Positions 30,479 to 43,830 of a DNA stretch of 64,000 nucleotides are shown here, one piece after another. The notes under the pieces were generated by a model. That model ran no database searches, was not told where the DNA came from, and saw nothing but the letters and a program-made list of their open reading frames with translations. The stretch spans positions 322,001-386,000 of the forward strand of contig WPIO01000108.1 of NCBI GenBank assembly GCA_009760855.2, written 5' to 3'. The stretch's first letter is position 1. Every line of letters starts with the position of its first letter. The position numbers were made by a program, and so were the translations under genes. The stretch is from Cristatella mucedo (lineage: Eukaryota; Bryozoa; Phylactolaemata; Cristatellidae).

Positions 30479-31145
30479 CGCATTGATGGACCATAAGTCA
30501 GCAAAGGCGGGAACAATCCGAGCTTTCATCCTAACAAAGGAATACGGCGTCTCTGTGCCCGGCATGCGAGGGCACAGCGGCGGCGGCGCTGCTGGCGGTG
30601 CTGCCGTAGTCTCTATTTTCCCCTGCACGTCTCTCTGGTACCCCGGCTCTGATTGCAGCACAGCGAGTCAAGTGACTACTATTTCTCAAATCGATGCGTT
30701 CTTAGCCACACGCTTCTTGAGTAAAGAAAAATATCAAGTGCATCACAAAAAGGATTCACAGAGTTCAAGAGCAGAGTTCAAGGCAGTTACAAGAGTTCGC
30801 TTGCACTGCATCCCAACCTGCGGAGCCGCGGACAGTTGACAGTTGTACCGCTTTTACGTTGGATGCTGCTATCGCCATAGGTCACTTCCTTCCATTGGCT
30901 TTCAGGTTCAGGCTCAGCCGTTTAATGCTGGACGTAATCGAGAAGTCACCGGAAGTCACTAAGAATGTCAATCGATGGAATACGGGCTGCATAAAGGTAT
31001 CTAGCAAGCAGCAACTTAGCGGAATACCCTGCCTGGCGGCACGCTCCTATCGATTTCTGAGCAGTAGAACGCACGCTATTTTCCTTCCACGCACAGGACT
31101 GTGTAGCTGCCTCTCAGTAAATAGCTGAATCTGGCTGGAAGAGAT

Positions 31146-31197
31146 ATGGACTCGCTGCCACTGCTCTCTTTGACGCTAATGCCGTCAGTGCTTGCAG
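31146..31197 (+). CDS. Copy C signal-peptide exon
   Basis: ATG opens [17 protein letters not shown], then G|GTAAGC, phase 1. It is strongly hydrophobic with a small-residue end, a standard secretory leader. The junction makes Asp with the next exon. Confidence 0.7.
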
Positions 31198-34100
31198 GTA
31201 AGCACCTGAGGAGTAAAGTGCTACGTAGCTGCAGTGCTCGCAGGTGAGTGCCCGAGCTCTCGGCAGGAGCCTACGACTTACGCTTGTGACATTGTGAGGC
31301 TTCGGACCTGATCGCGTTCACTTCCACATATTGGTTTTAAAAGGTCAATATGCAAGACCGGTTCTTCTAATAAGTTCAATATACACTATCTCATACAGTC
31401 GTGCGACACGTAATTAAGTGCATGCAGTCGGATTGTTTAGCAGCCATTTTTATTCTGTAAAGTAAGGTAATAATATAAATACATACGTTAAACGCCCTCA
31501 AAGATCTTAATCTCTTCATGGGTGCTCTGCATTCGCTGCAAAGAAAGCACGATCGCTCTATCCGTGAGGAAAACCAAACCTTAAATATGCACGGTAATTG
31601 TGGATGAATTTTTCGAGATTTGCGTGGAATCCATCACTGGTCCTACTACCAGCAGGTGCCATTGCTGTGCATTCGTCCTGCTTACTGGACACTTCCGTTG
31701 GCAGATACCGTAGGCGGACTCTTTCAGCTGGTAAATAGCCCAGCCAGCCTGCAGGCCACCTGCGGTTCTCTGAGAGCAGCCCCGGCCGCTGACATCCTTG
31801 GTGACATCGCTCAGCTCTCATTGCCCGAATGCACGACATCATGTTTGCTAAAGACGAATTGTTGGGCGATACACTTTGACAAGGATCAGAGAAGGTGCAC
31901 CATGATGAAGAAATGTTATGCAACACCCGTGAACGAGGCCACTGTGGTATTTCAGCGCTATTATGGTAAGCATGCTCGCACAGTGACAGTTGTATTGTTC
32001 TTTGTAAGAGTGATTAGGTATCTTTGTTTTACTTATTAACACAAGTAATTGCAACATAACAAATGGCCGTTTGCATAGTGCCTCAGAAGAGATAACTATC
32101 TCAGCTCGCTGTCGAGCGAGCAGGTGGTTTCTGAGCTAGCCCCTCGGCACAGAGGCTAAAGCCCCAGAAACGGAAGCGAGACCTGCTCTCACGGTACATC
32201 ACGCAAGCAGCAATACGTGTAAATTAAAGTTAAGAAATTGCGTATTCAGCCAAATCCAAAATTACGCAATTGCCTTAATTTTCTTATTTTTGTGCTAGGT
32301 TTCCTCGGCGATGGTTACGATGAATCGACATGTAGGACAAAGTTAGTTGGTAAGCTGAACTCGCTTTGGCAGGACACTATTAATTTCTTGCTTGAGTTCT
32401 ATTTCACCACGTATGTCATTGAATGGTCCGGTATCTCTCTCGTCGTATACTTCATGACTTGTTGATCATTCTTAGTAAAAGATTTAAACTCCTAGCTTTC
32501 TAGACAAATTCGAATCTCAATTCAGTCGTAAGACTGTAGCTTATCCTGGAATTTAAGCGCTCCCGGTTCAATGGTGAGGTGGCATTGTTTACCTTTAAAT
32601 AAATCCAGTTCTCTGCCAGAGAGTATCAGTGCCCATTAGGTCACCGACTATGTATAGTGCCTTCAACCTATATGAATACTTGCATGCATGTAGGTATACA
32701 CATCTCTATGAATATGTATTTTTCTAAATTTATTCTTTCCTTTCTGTTCGTATAGTTAAAGATAAAGAGCAGCCATTTGCTGTATAGCTCTTAATTGGCC
32801 CGAGCACGAGTCCAAGGTTGATGGTACCCTCCCACCTTGCTCCTCCGCCGTAGTAAGATAACGGTTCACCGAATTTTAGCTTTCAGCGTTTGAATACGAA
32901 TTAACGTCCGAAAGACTGGGGTTCCGTTAGGTGAACATTTGGGTTCAAGCATTAGAACATTCGACATTGGCTCCTAAAAAAAAAACATTCCAGCGCCCAA
33001 GTTCTTATTTTAGGCGCCACAGGCATCCACTCGTGTCCATACAGATGACCTAGAGCCCTGCGATGCATGAATGATAAAATTTCCAGTGACATGACTCTAT
33101 AGCTGTTGCAGAAAGTCAGCATTATACTGACGGATATTTAATTTTGGCTCCACTGGAAATTGAAGAAATTTGGACTCCACTGAAATATTTAGCAGCCGCA
33201 TTCAAGGATGACGGTGGCCTGGTTCACTTTATGCGTGCACATTCTAGCTAATCGCATAGGATCTGCATTTGAACGTCACCAATGGCCTGAGGTGAAGGTT
33301 GAATGTGATGAAGCTTCTCTTTGGTTTTGATCCTTAACCCTGATTGTTCCTTAGAAGTGCTTGCCGCTTGTCCAGTGTTCCGGCATTGGGCTGCAGTGAT
33401 TACTGCTGAAAATGTCGACCGCAGCTGTTGGCACCATATCTACTGATGCCTACTTAAAAAGTCCTGCTTGAAGCTTCTTTTAGTACCTCATAATTTGTTC
33501 AGTCCAATTACGAAGCGTCGAAAAAGGCCTCTGCTTATTGATAAAGTTTCTGTACACGATATGGAAACAATTTTCAAGGCGCTCTATCTCGAAACTAATT
33601 TCCATAGTTGCTTTGTCTACCCCTATGATTTCACAGCAGTGCTAGTTATTTGAACCAATAAATCATTGCAGATGTTTAATCCAATATGACATCAATGCCG
33701 AGCCGGTTCGGCCCAGTGGTAAAGATGCTCGAGCCAATCAAGGTCAAGGTCGAGGTCTAGTCGAGGTCTGGTCGAGGCCGACATCTTCAGCCTATATAAA
33801 TGTATGCATATATTTAGATACATGCATCTATTTACATCTATCTTTCTAAATTTATTCTTTCCTATCTGTTCTACATCAAGATAAAGAGTAGCCATTAGCT
33901 GTATAGCGTTTAATTGGCCCAATGCGTGCCCTGGGTTGATTTTACCGCCCCCAGTAGTAAAATAATCATTTTTAGAATTTTAGCTATTTTCCGAGTACAA
34001 ATAATAATATCAGAAAGAATGGGTTCACGTTTAGTTAAAATTTGGGTTAAAACATTGGAACAGTCGAGAATCGCTTAAAAAGCATTCAAGGGCTCAAATT

Positions 34101-37100
34101 CCTTTTTTAGACGCCACAAGCGTCCAATTGCATCTGCACAAATGACCTAGAGCCCTGCGAAGCATTAACGACAAAAGTGCCAGTGACATGATTCTATAGC
34201 TGTTGCAGAAAATTTAGCAATATACCTCCGGCTATTTAGTTTTAGCTCCACTGTAACTGGGGACATTTGGGCTCAATTGAAGCATTTAGCAGCCGCATTC
34301 AAGGTTGACGGTGGCTCGGTTCACTTCATGCGCCTACACTCTGTGCACCCTGCTGCTGACGATGAAGGAGCCGAATGTCTGCTTGCTATAGCTGATCGCA
34401 AAGGACCTGCAGGTGTAGGCTACCGAATGCGTACCGAAAGCCACTTAGGCTGTGAGTGAGCTATACAAAACACTCCTGCATAACACCCACTGAGTCTTTA
34501 TGGCTTTGTTGTGGAGTTACAGACGGAGATACATCTGGTGAACGTCATCAATTGCTGTGGCTTTGTGACGGGAAAGTACTGTCTGCCATATTTGATTCTG
34601 CAAAAATGAGTCTGTACACAGCTTAATGCTACTCTTCAATGAGATCATCTTTCCGAGAAAGTGCTTGACTCTAAACCTGTGTTCTGCAGAGCTGCAGTGA
34701 TAACTGCCGAAAGTAGAGACTACAACTCTAGCGACTCAATTTCTAATTTGTAAAGGTCCGGCTGGCAGCTTTCTTTCATTGCTCATAATTTTGACATGGA
34801 TAATTACAAAGCTTCGAATAAGGCGTTTGCTTGTTGATAAAGTAGCAGTACATGAATTGAAGACAATTTTCAAGCTACTTTATCTTGAAAATGGTTTTCA
34901 AAGTTGCTTCGTCTACCCCCTACGATTTCGAAACATTCCTAGTTATTTGAACCAAAAAATAATGGTTTATGTTTTATCCTATACGAAATCATTGCTACCC
35001 GTCAGTGATTTCCTAGTCGAACGCACGAGGACAGACCTGGCAGGTCGCTATAGCACCTGACCTGTATTAATGGCACCTGGCCTGGTGCTGCACTGCAATC
35101 ATACGTTGCAGCTTCTTTGCCAAACTCGGCAATGACTGCAACATCGAGCTGTTGCGGTCTCAATCCAGAGTGTGCAAAGCTGTACAACGTTTCGAACTAT
35201 TGCGGAAATAACTGTTACTATGGATCGTGGAGTTCGGCAGGTCTGACATCAGACGACTACTTACAGATTGACTTTCTTCAACTAAAGACGGTAGGTGGGT
35301 TTTGCCCGAATCTGGTCTTAGACCCGCTACTCCGCCTCGGAATCTAGGCCTTGCCTATAGCCTCTAGATCTATTTAACACTTAATGTAATACATCTCTAA
35401 AATCTTAAATATACCCGTTTTATTATTTTATTCAGGTCATCTTAATTTGCCATCCTTGAAATGTTCTATCTAAAAAAGTGCCAGCGAATAGCTGGTACTT
35501 TTATTCTCTACCAGATCTTGGGCAGGGCTACGGGCATTAGTCAAGTCTATGCCGTGTCCCTCGACTATAACCACGTGACCTGCTTATCAGGCTCAATTGT
35601 GCCAGCTTTAAACTTTAAAGCGAAAGTTGGGCAGCTGCTAGCTCGAAAGCTGAACGGAATCCTCCTACAGTTTGCACTTCCGGACTCTACAGACATTCCC
35701 TGGCTTGGTTTTTGCATGTGCCAACTTAGCCCTGGCTTAGTCCGTTTTTAAGCGTTTTACATGTCGCAAAGTCATATTATTTTAGCTGATTTCATCAAGA
35801 ATCGAAGCGTTTTCAAATATTTTCAAGGATTAGTGCCTGCTGACCTCTGCATTTCTATTATAACGTGAATGGCTCACTGGGTAAGGTTGTTGCTTTTCAC
35901 GACCTCGCCCCGAGGTTGTGAGTTCAAATCCGGTGGTGGGCGATCCTTTATCGCCACTGAAATCGGTGGTGATAGCGGTCAAGGCTCTTCTGTCGCTGTT
36001 CAAAAAGAGGCTGTTAAATCTGCTAGTATTTTTCTCTCGAGTAACATCATGCATATAATTTCTAATTTACATTTAATTCTGATTGCAGCAAATTATGCAT
36101 CATAGATGAGCTACTTAAAGCTAACTTATTTCAAAGATTAAGCATCCTTTGGGCATATTTTATTCTAATATCTATCTATGGAAGCTATCTCGACGGGAAC
36201 AGATGCCATCACGGTTTTCGTCCGATTTTCCATTGCCAGCATTGTCTGGACTATTTACTTGTCTTTCAGATAATGCGATACGAAATCGCCAGTAGAGTAG
36301 ACCAGACGGGTTGCAGTTACCACCAATACGTTGAATCTTTCTTCCTCGAATACAGCTGCGACGGAATTACGTATTACTCGTACAGAAACAGCAGCGGGAA
36401 TACGGTAAGACAAATTTAGCCCTGTAACTTCATTTTTGGTCGTAAATGTAAAGAAATTATATTTTAATATGATATTTAGCATCTTTATTGATACGATTTC
36501 TAAAATTAGTTCATTTCTCTACGGTTCTTCCAAGAAGGTCATCTCAAGTCATGTCTCATAGCTGGATAGAACGCTGCAAAGGGAAACGCGATTGAATGGT
36601 GACTGATATCACGCTCGTTAAACAGCATGAAGAACATTGTCAGGGGTAACATGCACATGGTTAGCATGCAAGTGTGGTTAGCGGCAGCAAGCAACAGCAT
36701 CAGCACGCATTAGCACATACAGAATGAATCGCATGGACCCACTAAATGCTGTCATAAATTGGTGCGTGTTTTAATTCTTTTTTAAATGTGGTCTAGTCAA
36801 AGGATGCTGTGACGGAAATCGGGAGTGAGTTGCAATCTTTGGATTCATACAAACTAAAGGCACAATCTCAGAATGATGTGAGGTGTTTATAAGGTATAGG
36901 CAGACAATTAGATTCTGAAAAGCAGGTGGTACGATGCTTAGCCGTGTGGGGGAGTACATCTGATAGGCAGGCAGGAGCGAAAGTCTGACGGGACCTAAAG
37001 TTGAGCGACAAAACCTTGATGTCGATGTGCTTCTTGACTCGAACCCAGTGCGGGTCAGAGAGAAGTGGTTGTATGTGATAAGTACACTCACGATATAGCA

Positions 37101-39434
37101 GCTATGCAGCCGAGTTTTGCACCGGCTGTAAGCGCCTGATTGCATATCCCCGTAGGCCAGTAAGCAGCGAGTTACAGAAGTCAAGACGAGATGTCACAAA
37201 TGCACGGACCAATTCAGCTGTGGTATACCTGTCTAAACAAGCCCGAATTTTACCGATGGTGTGTAGCTAAAAGTAGACAGGCTTTATTGTGGAGCTGAAG
37301 TGGTCCTCTAAAGAAATGTCGCTTTGGAATGTTACACCTAGATTTCGTGCAGAATCAACAGAAGATATATGCTGGCAGAGCCGAATTTGAGCTTTAGTCT
37401 TTCCAATATCTGAATCGCACTTGGTTTTCCTATAAATAGTAAGTTATTCTTGTCATCATTTAATTTTAAAAAGTTTGCTACCATCCATTTGTGGATGTCA
37501 TCAATACATGCAGCAAGGGAGTTGAGATAATTCGAGGTGCTCGAAGACTGTGAGGGATCAAAGAAGAGGTACAACTGACTGTCATCTGCATAGAAGTGAA
37601 AGTCTAGATTGTGCCTGGCAATCACATCGACAAGAGGGATAGTATAAACCATGAAGAAAACGGGATCAAGCATTGATACCTAAGGTACAGTATATCTCTG
37701 AGGTTCCTCTGGTGTTCTTCGTCAATTCACAACAATGCTCTGGAGTCTCCCACTGAAATAGAACCTGAACCATTTTAGAGTAGTGCCAGTGATTCCTAGG
37801 CGAGATGAGAGGCACTCAAGAAGGACTCAAGGGATTGATAGTATCAAAAGATTCCGAAAAATCGAGCCAAACAAGCTGAGATACTCTACCTAAGTCTGCA
37901 TTTTTAAATTTGGTCGTTGTGCACCCGAGCAATGCCGAATTTGTGGAGTGATTAGCTCTGAAACTGGACTGGAACTTAATGGCAAGGCTTGAAGTTTCAA
38001 TATATGCATTCAACTGGTCTGCACCGACTCGTTGCAGTGTCTTTTATTTTTTTATATGAAGGTGGAAAGGAGACTGGGCGGAAGTTGCTCAAGTTTTCAC
38101 GGTCAAGTGTAGCTTTCTTGAGTAGTGGCCTGACTACAGTATTTTTGAAAGGTACTGGGACAAGACCTGAAGTTACAGACATATTTACGATGTTGTGCAT
38201 TTATTAATGCTGTGCTCGTGTTTATGTTAAGTGCGGGCAAGAAATACTTGACAAGTGTTATCTAATGAGAGTTAACCAATCCTCGGCTTGGGGGATGCTC
38301 ACGCGACAGAGAAACTCTACATAGCTTGAGAATAGCGAATTACTAAGCAAGAACGAGTCCACGTGAAACTCTGCACTCTCCAAGACTACTCTAATTTTGT
38401 TCTCGAAAGCGAGACTTTTATTGAGATCCGCCACTCAGGTTTAATCTGAACTCTTATTTTACTCCACCACACAGGTTTAATCTCAACTGAACCTATGCCT
38501 TATGAATTAGACTCAGCTAACTCTCTAATTAATCTGTCGCAATTGTTTGGTAATTAACAAAGTAGAACGCTATATAAATTTCGAGAATGTAAAGAAACTC
38601 AGTGATGTCCCATCGTTAAAACCTTGAAGTTCGTGACTAGCATTCGTCTTTGCATCGACGGTGAAGCTCTGTAGTATCTAACCTCGGTAGTGTCTAGTGT
38701 AAAACACTTATGACACCTCGGTTCTCACGCAGGAGATAATCCACACGCAACGATTCTAGCAGCGGCCGGCTGGCTACCGGCTGCCGTTTTACAGCTATTT
38801 GATCTAGCGGGAATTGCGGAAGAAAAATAACTAGCTCTAGTCAGGCATGTCTGCGGCCCATTGATGAAACTTTCAGCGACGGCTAGCCATTCGGATATGA
38901 CGGCAGTTTAACAAATTCTCGCTGGAACGGCATCGAAAGGTGCACGAGGAGGTCAGCCGCATGGCATCAGAAGGCCTTTAAGGCTGAACTCTACTTCCTC
39001 AAAAGAGTAAGACCACATCAAACAGTTCTCTGGTTTCACGCTAACGGAATCGTATCGCTCATATAATTCAATTTTTTTTTATTTGCTTGGCGTGGTCTTT
39101 TCAGTATTGGGGTAGCTCTGAATTAATTGGCGTTATTTTAGGCACAGCAGCTCGACGTTTGCAATGAAAGCAGTTCGTATAGCAATTTATTTATAGATGC
39201 ATGCTTTGTGTCATGAAAACCTTGTCGTTCACTCATGTTTTCCCTTACGTTCATAATTCATGGAAAATCCCTCTTCTCGTTGCTCAGCTCTTCAACGGGA
39301 ACAGCGGAATCAACCAAATCGCCGGCGGCGCGTTTCCTAATCCTATTGTGGGCGCACGCTTTGTGCGAATTCATCCGTATCAGTATTCCACTTGGAAATC
39401 TCTTCGAATTGAACTCTATGGCTGTGCTTCGTAG
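31146..39434 (+). CDS. Copy C: complete PAN-discoidin secreted protein gene (6 coding exons)
   Basis: Join 31146-31197, 31705-31965, 32299-32349, 35112-35290, 36270-36404 and 39288-39434: 825 nt, in frame, 274 residues. Same architecture as copy B, one codon longer in the PAN exon (QATCG instead of QTCG). All junctions are GT-AG with phases 1,1,1,0,0. Its upstream region carries the TATA motif at 29578. The close sequence match to B outside the loops, plus shared SINE and LINE insertions, marks it as B's nearest relative. One change in discoidin exon 2 turns the conserved SSDG to SCDG, adding an unpaired Cys, and exon 1 has two extra Cys in the spike region. Function is inferred as secreted recognition or adhesion. 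Confidence 0.75.
31705..31965 (+). CDS. Copy C PAN/apple-like exon
   Basis: 261 nt, phase 1-1. [20 protein letters not shown] begins the domain; [19 protein letters not shown] and [13 protein letters not shown] follow. Cys pattern as in B. An antisense frame of similar length exists but is a shadow of this exon. Confidence 0.65.
32119..32187 (+). other. Three-stem hairpin in intron 2 of copy C
   Basis: Same nested inverted arms as at 12237-12305. The outer arm has one mismatch (AGCAGGTG against GACCTGCT) and the inner arm is shorter. The position relative to the linker exon is preserved. Confidence 0.65.
32299..32349 (+). CDS. Copy C linker exon
   Basis: 51 nt, phase 1-1, TGTGCTAG acceptor and GTAAGC donor. 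[16 protein letters not shown]; identical in length to B and D, with Ser to Arg after the Cys. Confidence 0.7.
32350..35111 (+). other. Intron 3 of copy C
   Basis: 2.8 kb in two modules (about 32640-33670 and 33790-34980) like those of copy B but without the LINE at 33465. It contains the SINE-like head at 33694 and the LINE 3' fragment at 34411-34535. No coding sequence seen. Confidence 0.55.
35112..35290 (+). CDS. Copy C discoidin exon 1
   Basis: 179 nt, phase 1-0. (A)[50 protein letters not shown]. The presumed spike-1 residues are CCG in place of YLN (B) and WFG (D). Acceptor ACGTTGCAG, donor GTAGGT. Confidence 0.75.
35865..36041 (+). mobile_element. tRNA-derived SINE (family 2) in intron 4 of copy C
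   Basis: Orthologous insertion to 17356-17532. The B box is GAGTTCAAATCC, also a good match. An open frame across it is incidental. Confidence 0.75.
36270..36404 (+). CDS. Copy C discoidin exon 2
   Basis: 135 nt, phase 0-0. [45 protein letters not shown]. The Ser-to-Cys change in SSDG is unique to this copy. Confidence 0.75.
36570..38215 (-). repeat. Fuller copy of the old CR1-type LINE in intron 5 of copy C
   Basis: Minus-strand order: [22 protein letters not shown] (about 38100-38160), [18 protein letters not shown] (motif A, 37820-37900), [20 protein letters not shown] (motif C, about 37570-37630), NFLKLNDDK, then a degraded C-terminal region (36771-37184). The frame is broken in several places. 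It is the best template for the fragments in copies A, B and D. Confidence 0.75.
39288..39434 (+). CDS. Copy C discoidin exon 3 (terminal coding exon)
   Basis: 147 nt with stop. [45 protein letters not shown]. Entered in phase 0 after TTCTCGTTGCTCAG. Confidence 0.75.
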   Translation, partial: LFNGNSGINQIAGGAFPNPIVGARFVRIHPYQYSTWKSLRIELYGCAS

Positions 39435-40740
39435 CCGGAGCTTGAAAACGAGGCTCGCCTGAAGCAGCCGAGTCCACTTGCACGTGACTGAAGACAATGG
39501 CACCACAGTGACCGATTGGCTTTTAATTTGTGTTTTTCTCTTAAGTAAATGTCGGCTTCGCTACAATATCAGCGAGTCTAGCGCTCACTGTCCGATATGC
39601 TGCTTGCTATATTATGCACTTATGTTCACGCTACCAGCAGATTGTTTCATTTCCCGTTGAATACAAGAAAACTCTATCTATGTGATGAGTTATTTAAAAG
39701 ATATTATTATTGTTCACGATTAACATCCGCTGTGCCCTGGCTGGCGTCTAGTTTATCTGGAGGCTTTCAGTAGAACTACCTGCCAAGTTAGCACATTTTT
39801 CCTAACTGCTCATTATTCTGCACGACCGTGGGTTGACCATGTCTATTTTCAGGGTTGTAAAACTAATGATTAAAACGGTGAGGATAGTACAAAGCACAAG
39901 AAAGACAGCTTCTGAATGTAAACGTCAGCATCTAGTTGAGCTTGAAATATACTTCTTTAGATGAATCTCAAATGGCCGCAAACCACCGCCACACCCAAGC
40001 CAAGAAATACGGAAAAACTGACTGCATTTTATTAACTGGAGTTCTCAAATTTCCGTAATGATACTTACTTGAAGTTGAAAAAAACAATTTTGCGACGCTC
40101 TTAATCATGATATCCTACATTAAGTGAACTATTTGGAACGACGATCAGTCTATCAGCTGACGAGGCGCTGACGCTGCGGATCAAATCGTTCGATCGTGTT
40201 CAAACTGTAAAGTGCGGAGGTCGGGTCTGGGTCATAAGATTTAAACCGGTGGAAACTAGAAAGGCCGCATGGCGTCAAATCCAGTGCGCACTGGATCGCA
40301 CATTTAATGTAGTGCATCTCTGTGTGTAACTCCACCAAGATGCAAAGACTTGCAAAAGCTTCTGTCGCCAACAGTCTTTAAGCGATGATTATAATAATTA
40401 ATTGCCACAGAGGACATGCGAGCACGGTGAAGCTGTAACTGGTGCAGCAGTTTAGCTAGGCATGAAGGTTGTAAGCGGTGCTTGACCTTGTGGGTCAGCG
40501 TGGAAACTGCACTCAGTATTCGTTATTCAGCCGAAAGCCATCAAAACTCGTGCAGCAAAGACGGTTAAGCACGGCCAAAACTCTGAGATTTGTCAATAGG
40601 CTTTTTAGCCCTATTTATCACCAGCTGCAGTGGCCTGGTGACTTTTTCGGCAGCCCTTCCAAAAAAATCCTTGCTTATTTCGTCAATGAAGACATTAGAA
40701 ACTAACTAAATTCTTTCCAAGCTAAATTTGTACTATTTCC
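39435..40740. repeat. 3' flank of copy C and decayed LINE pieces
   Basis: Counterpart of 21142-22560. The minus strand from about 40350 to 40600 carries the GTCGCCAACAG-containing part of an old ORF2. No gene. Confidence 0.5.
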
Positions 40741-41690
40741 TATTATTCGGTTGGGATTGGACGTGATGGCTAGCTATGGTAGCAGTCTTTATTAATACAA
40801 TTTTTCAAATCTAGGCATCTGTCAAGGACGTCTCCTATATTCCATGCACGCGGGGCAGTCGTTGAACAGAATCCCTTATTACAGGAGCGAAGTCTTCTAG
40901 TCCAGCTCGCGCTTGCAGCGTCCTACGAGCAGCAGTTCCGTTGTATCGCTGCTAAGTTCAAGGAAATTGGCCGACGAGCACGATCGAACGTCTGCAAGGC
41001 AAGCATTCATGCAATCATTAGCTGCAGCAGCAGAATCCGACGTTTTAAATGACGATTGCAGCTGAGCATCTTTGACATAACATTTATTGCCGATATCATC
41101 AGAGCCCGAATTAATTTTCCCGGAGGTTCAGTATAACTAATGAACAGCAACGGATCGAGGACGGACATTTGTAGGACTCCATGGGGGGCTGATCTGGTGG
41201 AAGAGCCTGGCCGCCACACGAGGCCGATTGAACGGGACTTTGATAGTACGATTTGTGTTCCGAAAGCCGATGAGGTTTGCATAATCATAACCTCGTCGAC
41301 GAATCGGTATCGACTTGACAGCGTGGGAACGTCTGGGCTTTTTTCAGAACAGGCACCCCACTGCTGGGGCATTTATTCATTGCATGAATACTGAGTGATA
41401 CAATGTGCTTAGATGCAACGTGGCTCATGCTGGACTCGCTGTTTGGCAGACAAAGTCTGATACAGCGTCGGCCGTTGCACCTTTTCCGTCTACAGGATAA
41501 AAATTCCCCCTCAGGTCGCTCGAAACAGAAACAAAAAGCGGAAAAACCTAAAAGCGTCAAATGAAATGTTAATGTATCTCCGTCAGTAACTCCACAAAGT
41601 CATAAAGACCATGATGGTTTCGCGCCAGATACTTTTGTATAGAGCACTCGCAGCCTAAGCAGCCTTCCGAAAAATATACCAGTAATCACC
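40740..41690 (-). repeat. Decayed LINE reverse-transcriptase module, unit C
   Basis: The minus strand 41007-41372 has GVLQMSVLDPLLFISYTEP, a degraded form of GVPQGSVLGPLLFSIYTQP. It is continuous where unit B carries an extra LINE end. Confidence 0.55.
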
Positions 41691-41724
41691 TTATCATGTA
41701 GGTATTATGAGTTTTAGTCTGTTT

Positions 41725-41905
41725 GATTTGTTAGTATCTTTCTGTTGTCTATTTAGGAAACTCACATCGGCCGGGGTACAGGCGCTGACCGCCAGACTGA
41801 CGGCTAACAAATGAAGTGAATCACCTCGCCATAGAATCCGGGCCTCACCACTCGGCCATGACGTTAGCGGGTGCACAGCAAACATCGATTCCATTACTTA
41901 TACAT
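41725..41905 (-). mobile_element. tRNA-like SINE (family 3), unit C
   Basis: Same element as 23640-23820, with the A-box complement CCACTCGGCCA at about 41850. Shared by B and C. Confidence 0.5.
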
Positions 41906-42119
41906 GTATATGTAACAAATTAAAATTGAGTATAATTAAGTGTTTGTGTAATTAACCTAAGCAGTAGCGCCAATAGCCATCGACATTGAAATACTAGGGT
42001 TGGGGACATTCTTTAATCTATGTTCGCCTTTTACCCAAGGGCCAGCAGCGCAAGAATAGAACGGAAAATATGTATATATGAAAATATATATGTTTTGAGG
42101 GCGTGTCTAGCACTGTGGT

Positions 42120-43830
42120 CGATCGAATGGTGAGTTGTATCATCCTTGGTAAACAAACGGAATAACATGGTAAGGGGTTAAATACACAGGGTCAGCATGC
42201 AAGTGTGATTAGTGGCAGCATGCAACAGTGCCAGCACGCATAAGCACATTAAGGACAAGTCACAGGGACCCACTAAATGCTGTCTCAGATAGGTGTGTTT
42301 TAAGTTCTTTTAAACGTGGTCAAGTCAGGGGATGTTCTGACGCAAGCCGGGAGTGGGTTCCAAGCTTTGAGAGGATACAAACTAAATTCACGGTCTCTAA
42401 AGGATTTGAGGTTGCGATAATAATAATTAGATGTGATAAATAATTAGATTCCGAAAAGCGGGTGGTACGATGATTGGCCTGGTGGGGTAGTAGATCTGAT
42501 AGGTAGGCTGGAGCCAGTGAATGCAGTGACCTAAAAGTGAGCGGCAAAACCTTGAAGTCGATCCATAGCTTGACTGGTAGCCATAGCAGGTCGGCGAAAA
42601 GTGGTGTGATGTGGCTAGTGTGACGCTCACGACAGACAAGCTTATCTGCCGAGTTTAGTACCAGCTGTAAGCGTTTGATTGCACAGGCCGGTTGGCCAAC
42701 AAGCAGTGAGTTACAGATGTCAAGACGGGATGTCACAAATGCACGGACCAACTTAGATGTGGTATCCTTATCTAAACATGGCCGAATTTTTGCAATGCTA
42801 TATATAGCTTAAAAAGGACATACTTGATTTTGGAGCTGATGTTGTCGTCCGATGAAAGTTCACTTTGGAGCATTCCAGTGTTTTCGATAGGAATGGTAGA
42901 AGTGAGACTGGGCGGTAGTTGCTAAGTTCTCTTGAACTAATTTCGTTTATTTGAGAAGTGGCCCGACTACAGCTTTTTTGAAAGGTGCTGGGACATGACC
43001 TGAGGCTGATGATACAATGATATTAGTTATGCATGGCAGCAGCAGATCTGGATGGTAGGAGCCGGATAGTGGGAAAAGGTTTTAAAGCACTTTTTGTCTT
43101 TTGTTATTTGGATATGAACTTCGGAAGGAGATCACAACTGGCCTGCTTGAATGTAGGCATTGAGGTTCTGCTAGGTATCGACGGACAGAATTTTAGGAAA
43201 GATGCTGCCATCGCAGGGATGGATTCCCTGATCTTGTAAATCCTATGGACAAAGAATCGAGAGAAGCGATCAGCTAGATCGTCACACGGGTCGTCAGTCA
43301 GGAGCTAATCTGGGAGCAATGGAGGAGATGGTTGATTATTTTACATCAACATGTTTAGATTGTGCATCTGCGATTCAACAATTTGCTTATAGAAACTACA
43401 CTTGGCCTTTGCTAGAATCGATCGGTACGAATTAGAGTAGTCCGCGTATGCCTGTCGATGGACAGTCAGTCTTGATCTTTTGTATGCTTTTTGAAGTTTG
43501 CGCCTAGTAGACCTAGCTAGTTTGATATCTTGTAAACCTTAGGCCGTCCGGACGAGGGTTCACAGTGTGCTTAGTCAAAGATGCAAATTCGTCGAGCGTG
43601 CCAGCTAGTGTCGCGTTGTAGTTATTTACAAATGATGAGAGATCGGAGGGGGGACTGAGCAGCAGAAGCGAGGCAGATATTCTCGCACGGACAGCACTGA
43701 TGTCAACGGTCTTGAGGTTCCGCGATTCACGTCTGATTTTAGAGGAAGAAAAGCTTCTTCACCCTATTAGCTGTAACGTGGCCTCTTATGTCTGTCTGGA
43801 GGACCAAAAGCTTCAGGCTGCGTGCTAGAA
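42120..43830 (-). repeat. CR1-type LINE with internal deletion, unit C
   Basis: Near-identical to 24060-25760, including the missing RT core and the C-terminal frame at 42320-42751. The deletion predates the B/C duplication. Confidence 0.75.

Noticed and set aside
31558-31926. 122-codon minus-strand frame across the PAN exon of copy C
   Set aside because: It is the shadow of the PAN exon. The plus-strand reading has splice sites, phases and the Cys pattern.
35869-36105. 78-codon frame in intron 4 of copy C
   Set aside because: It lies in a tRNA-derived SINE.
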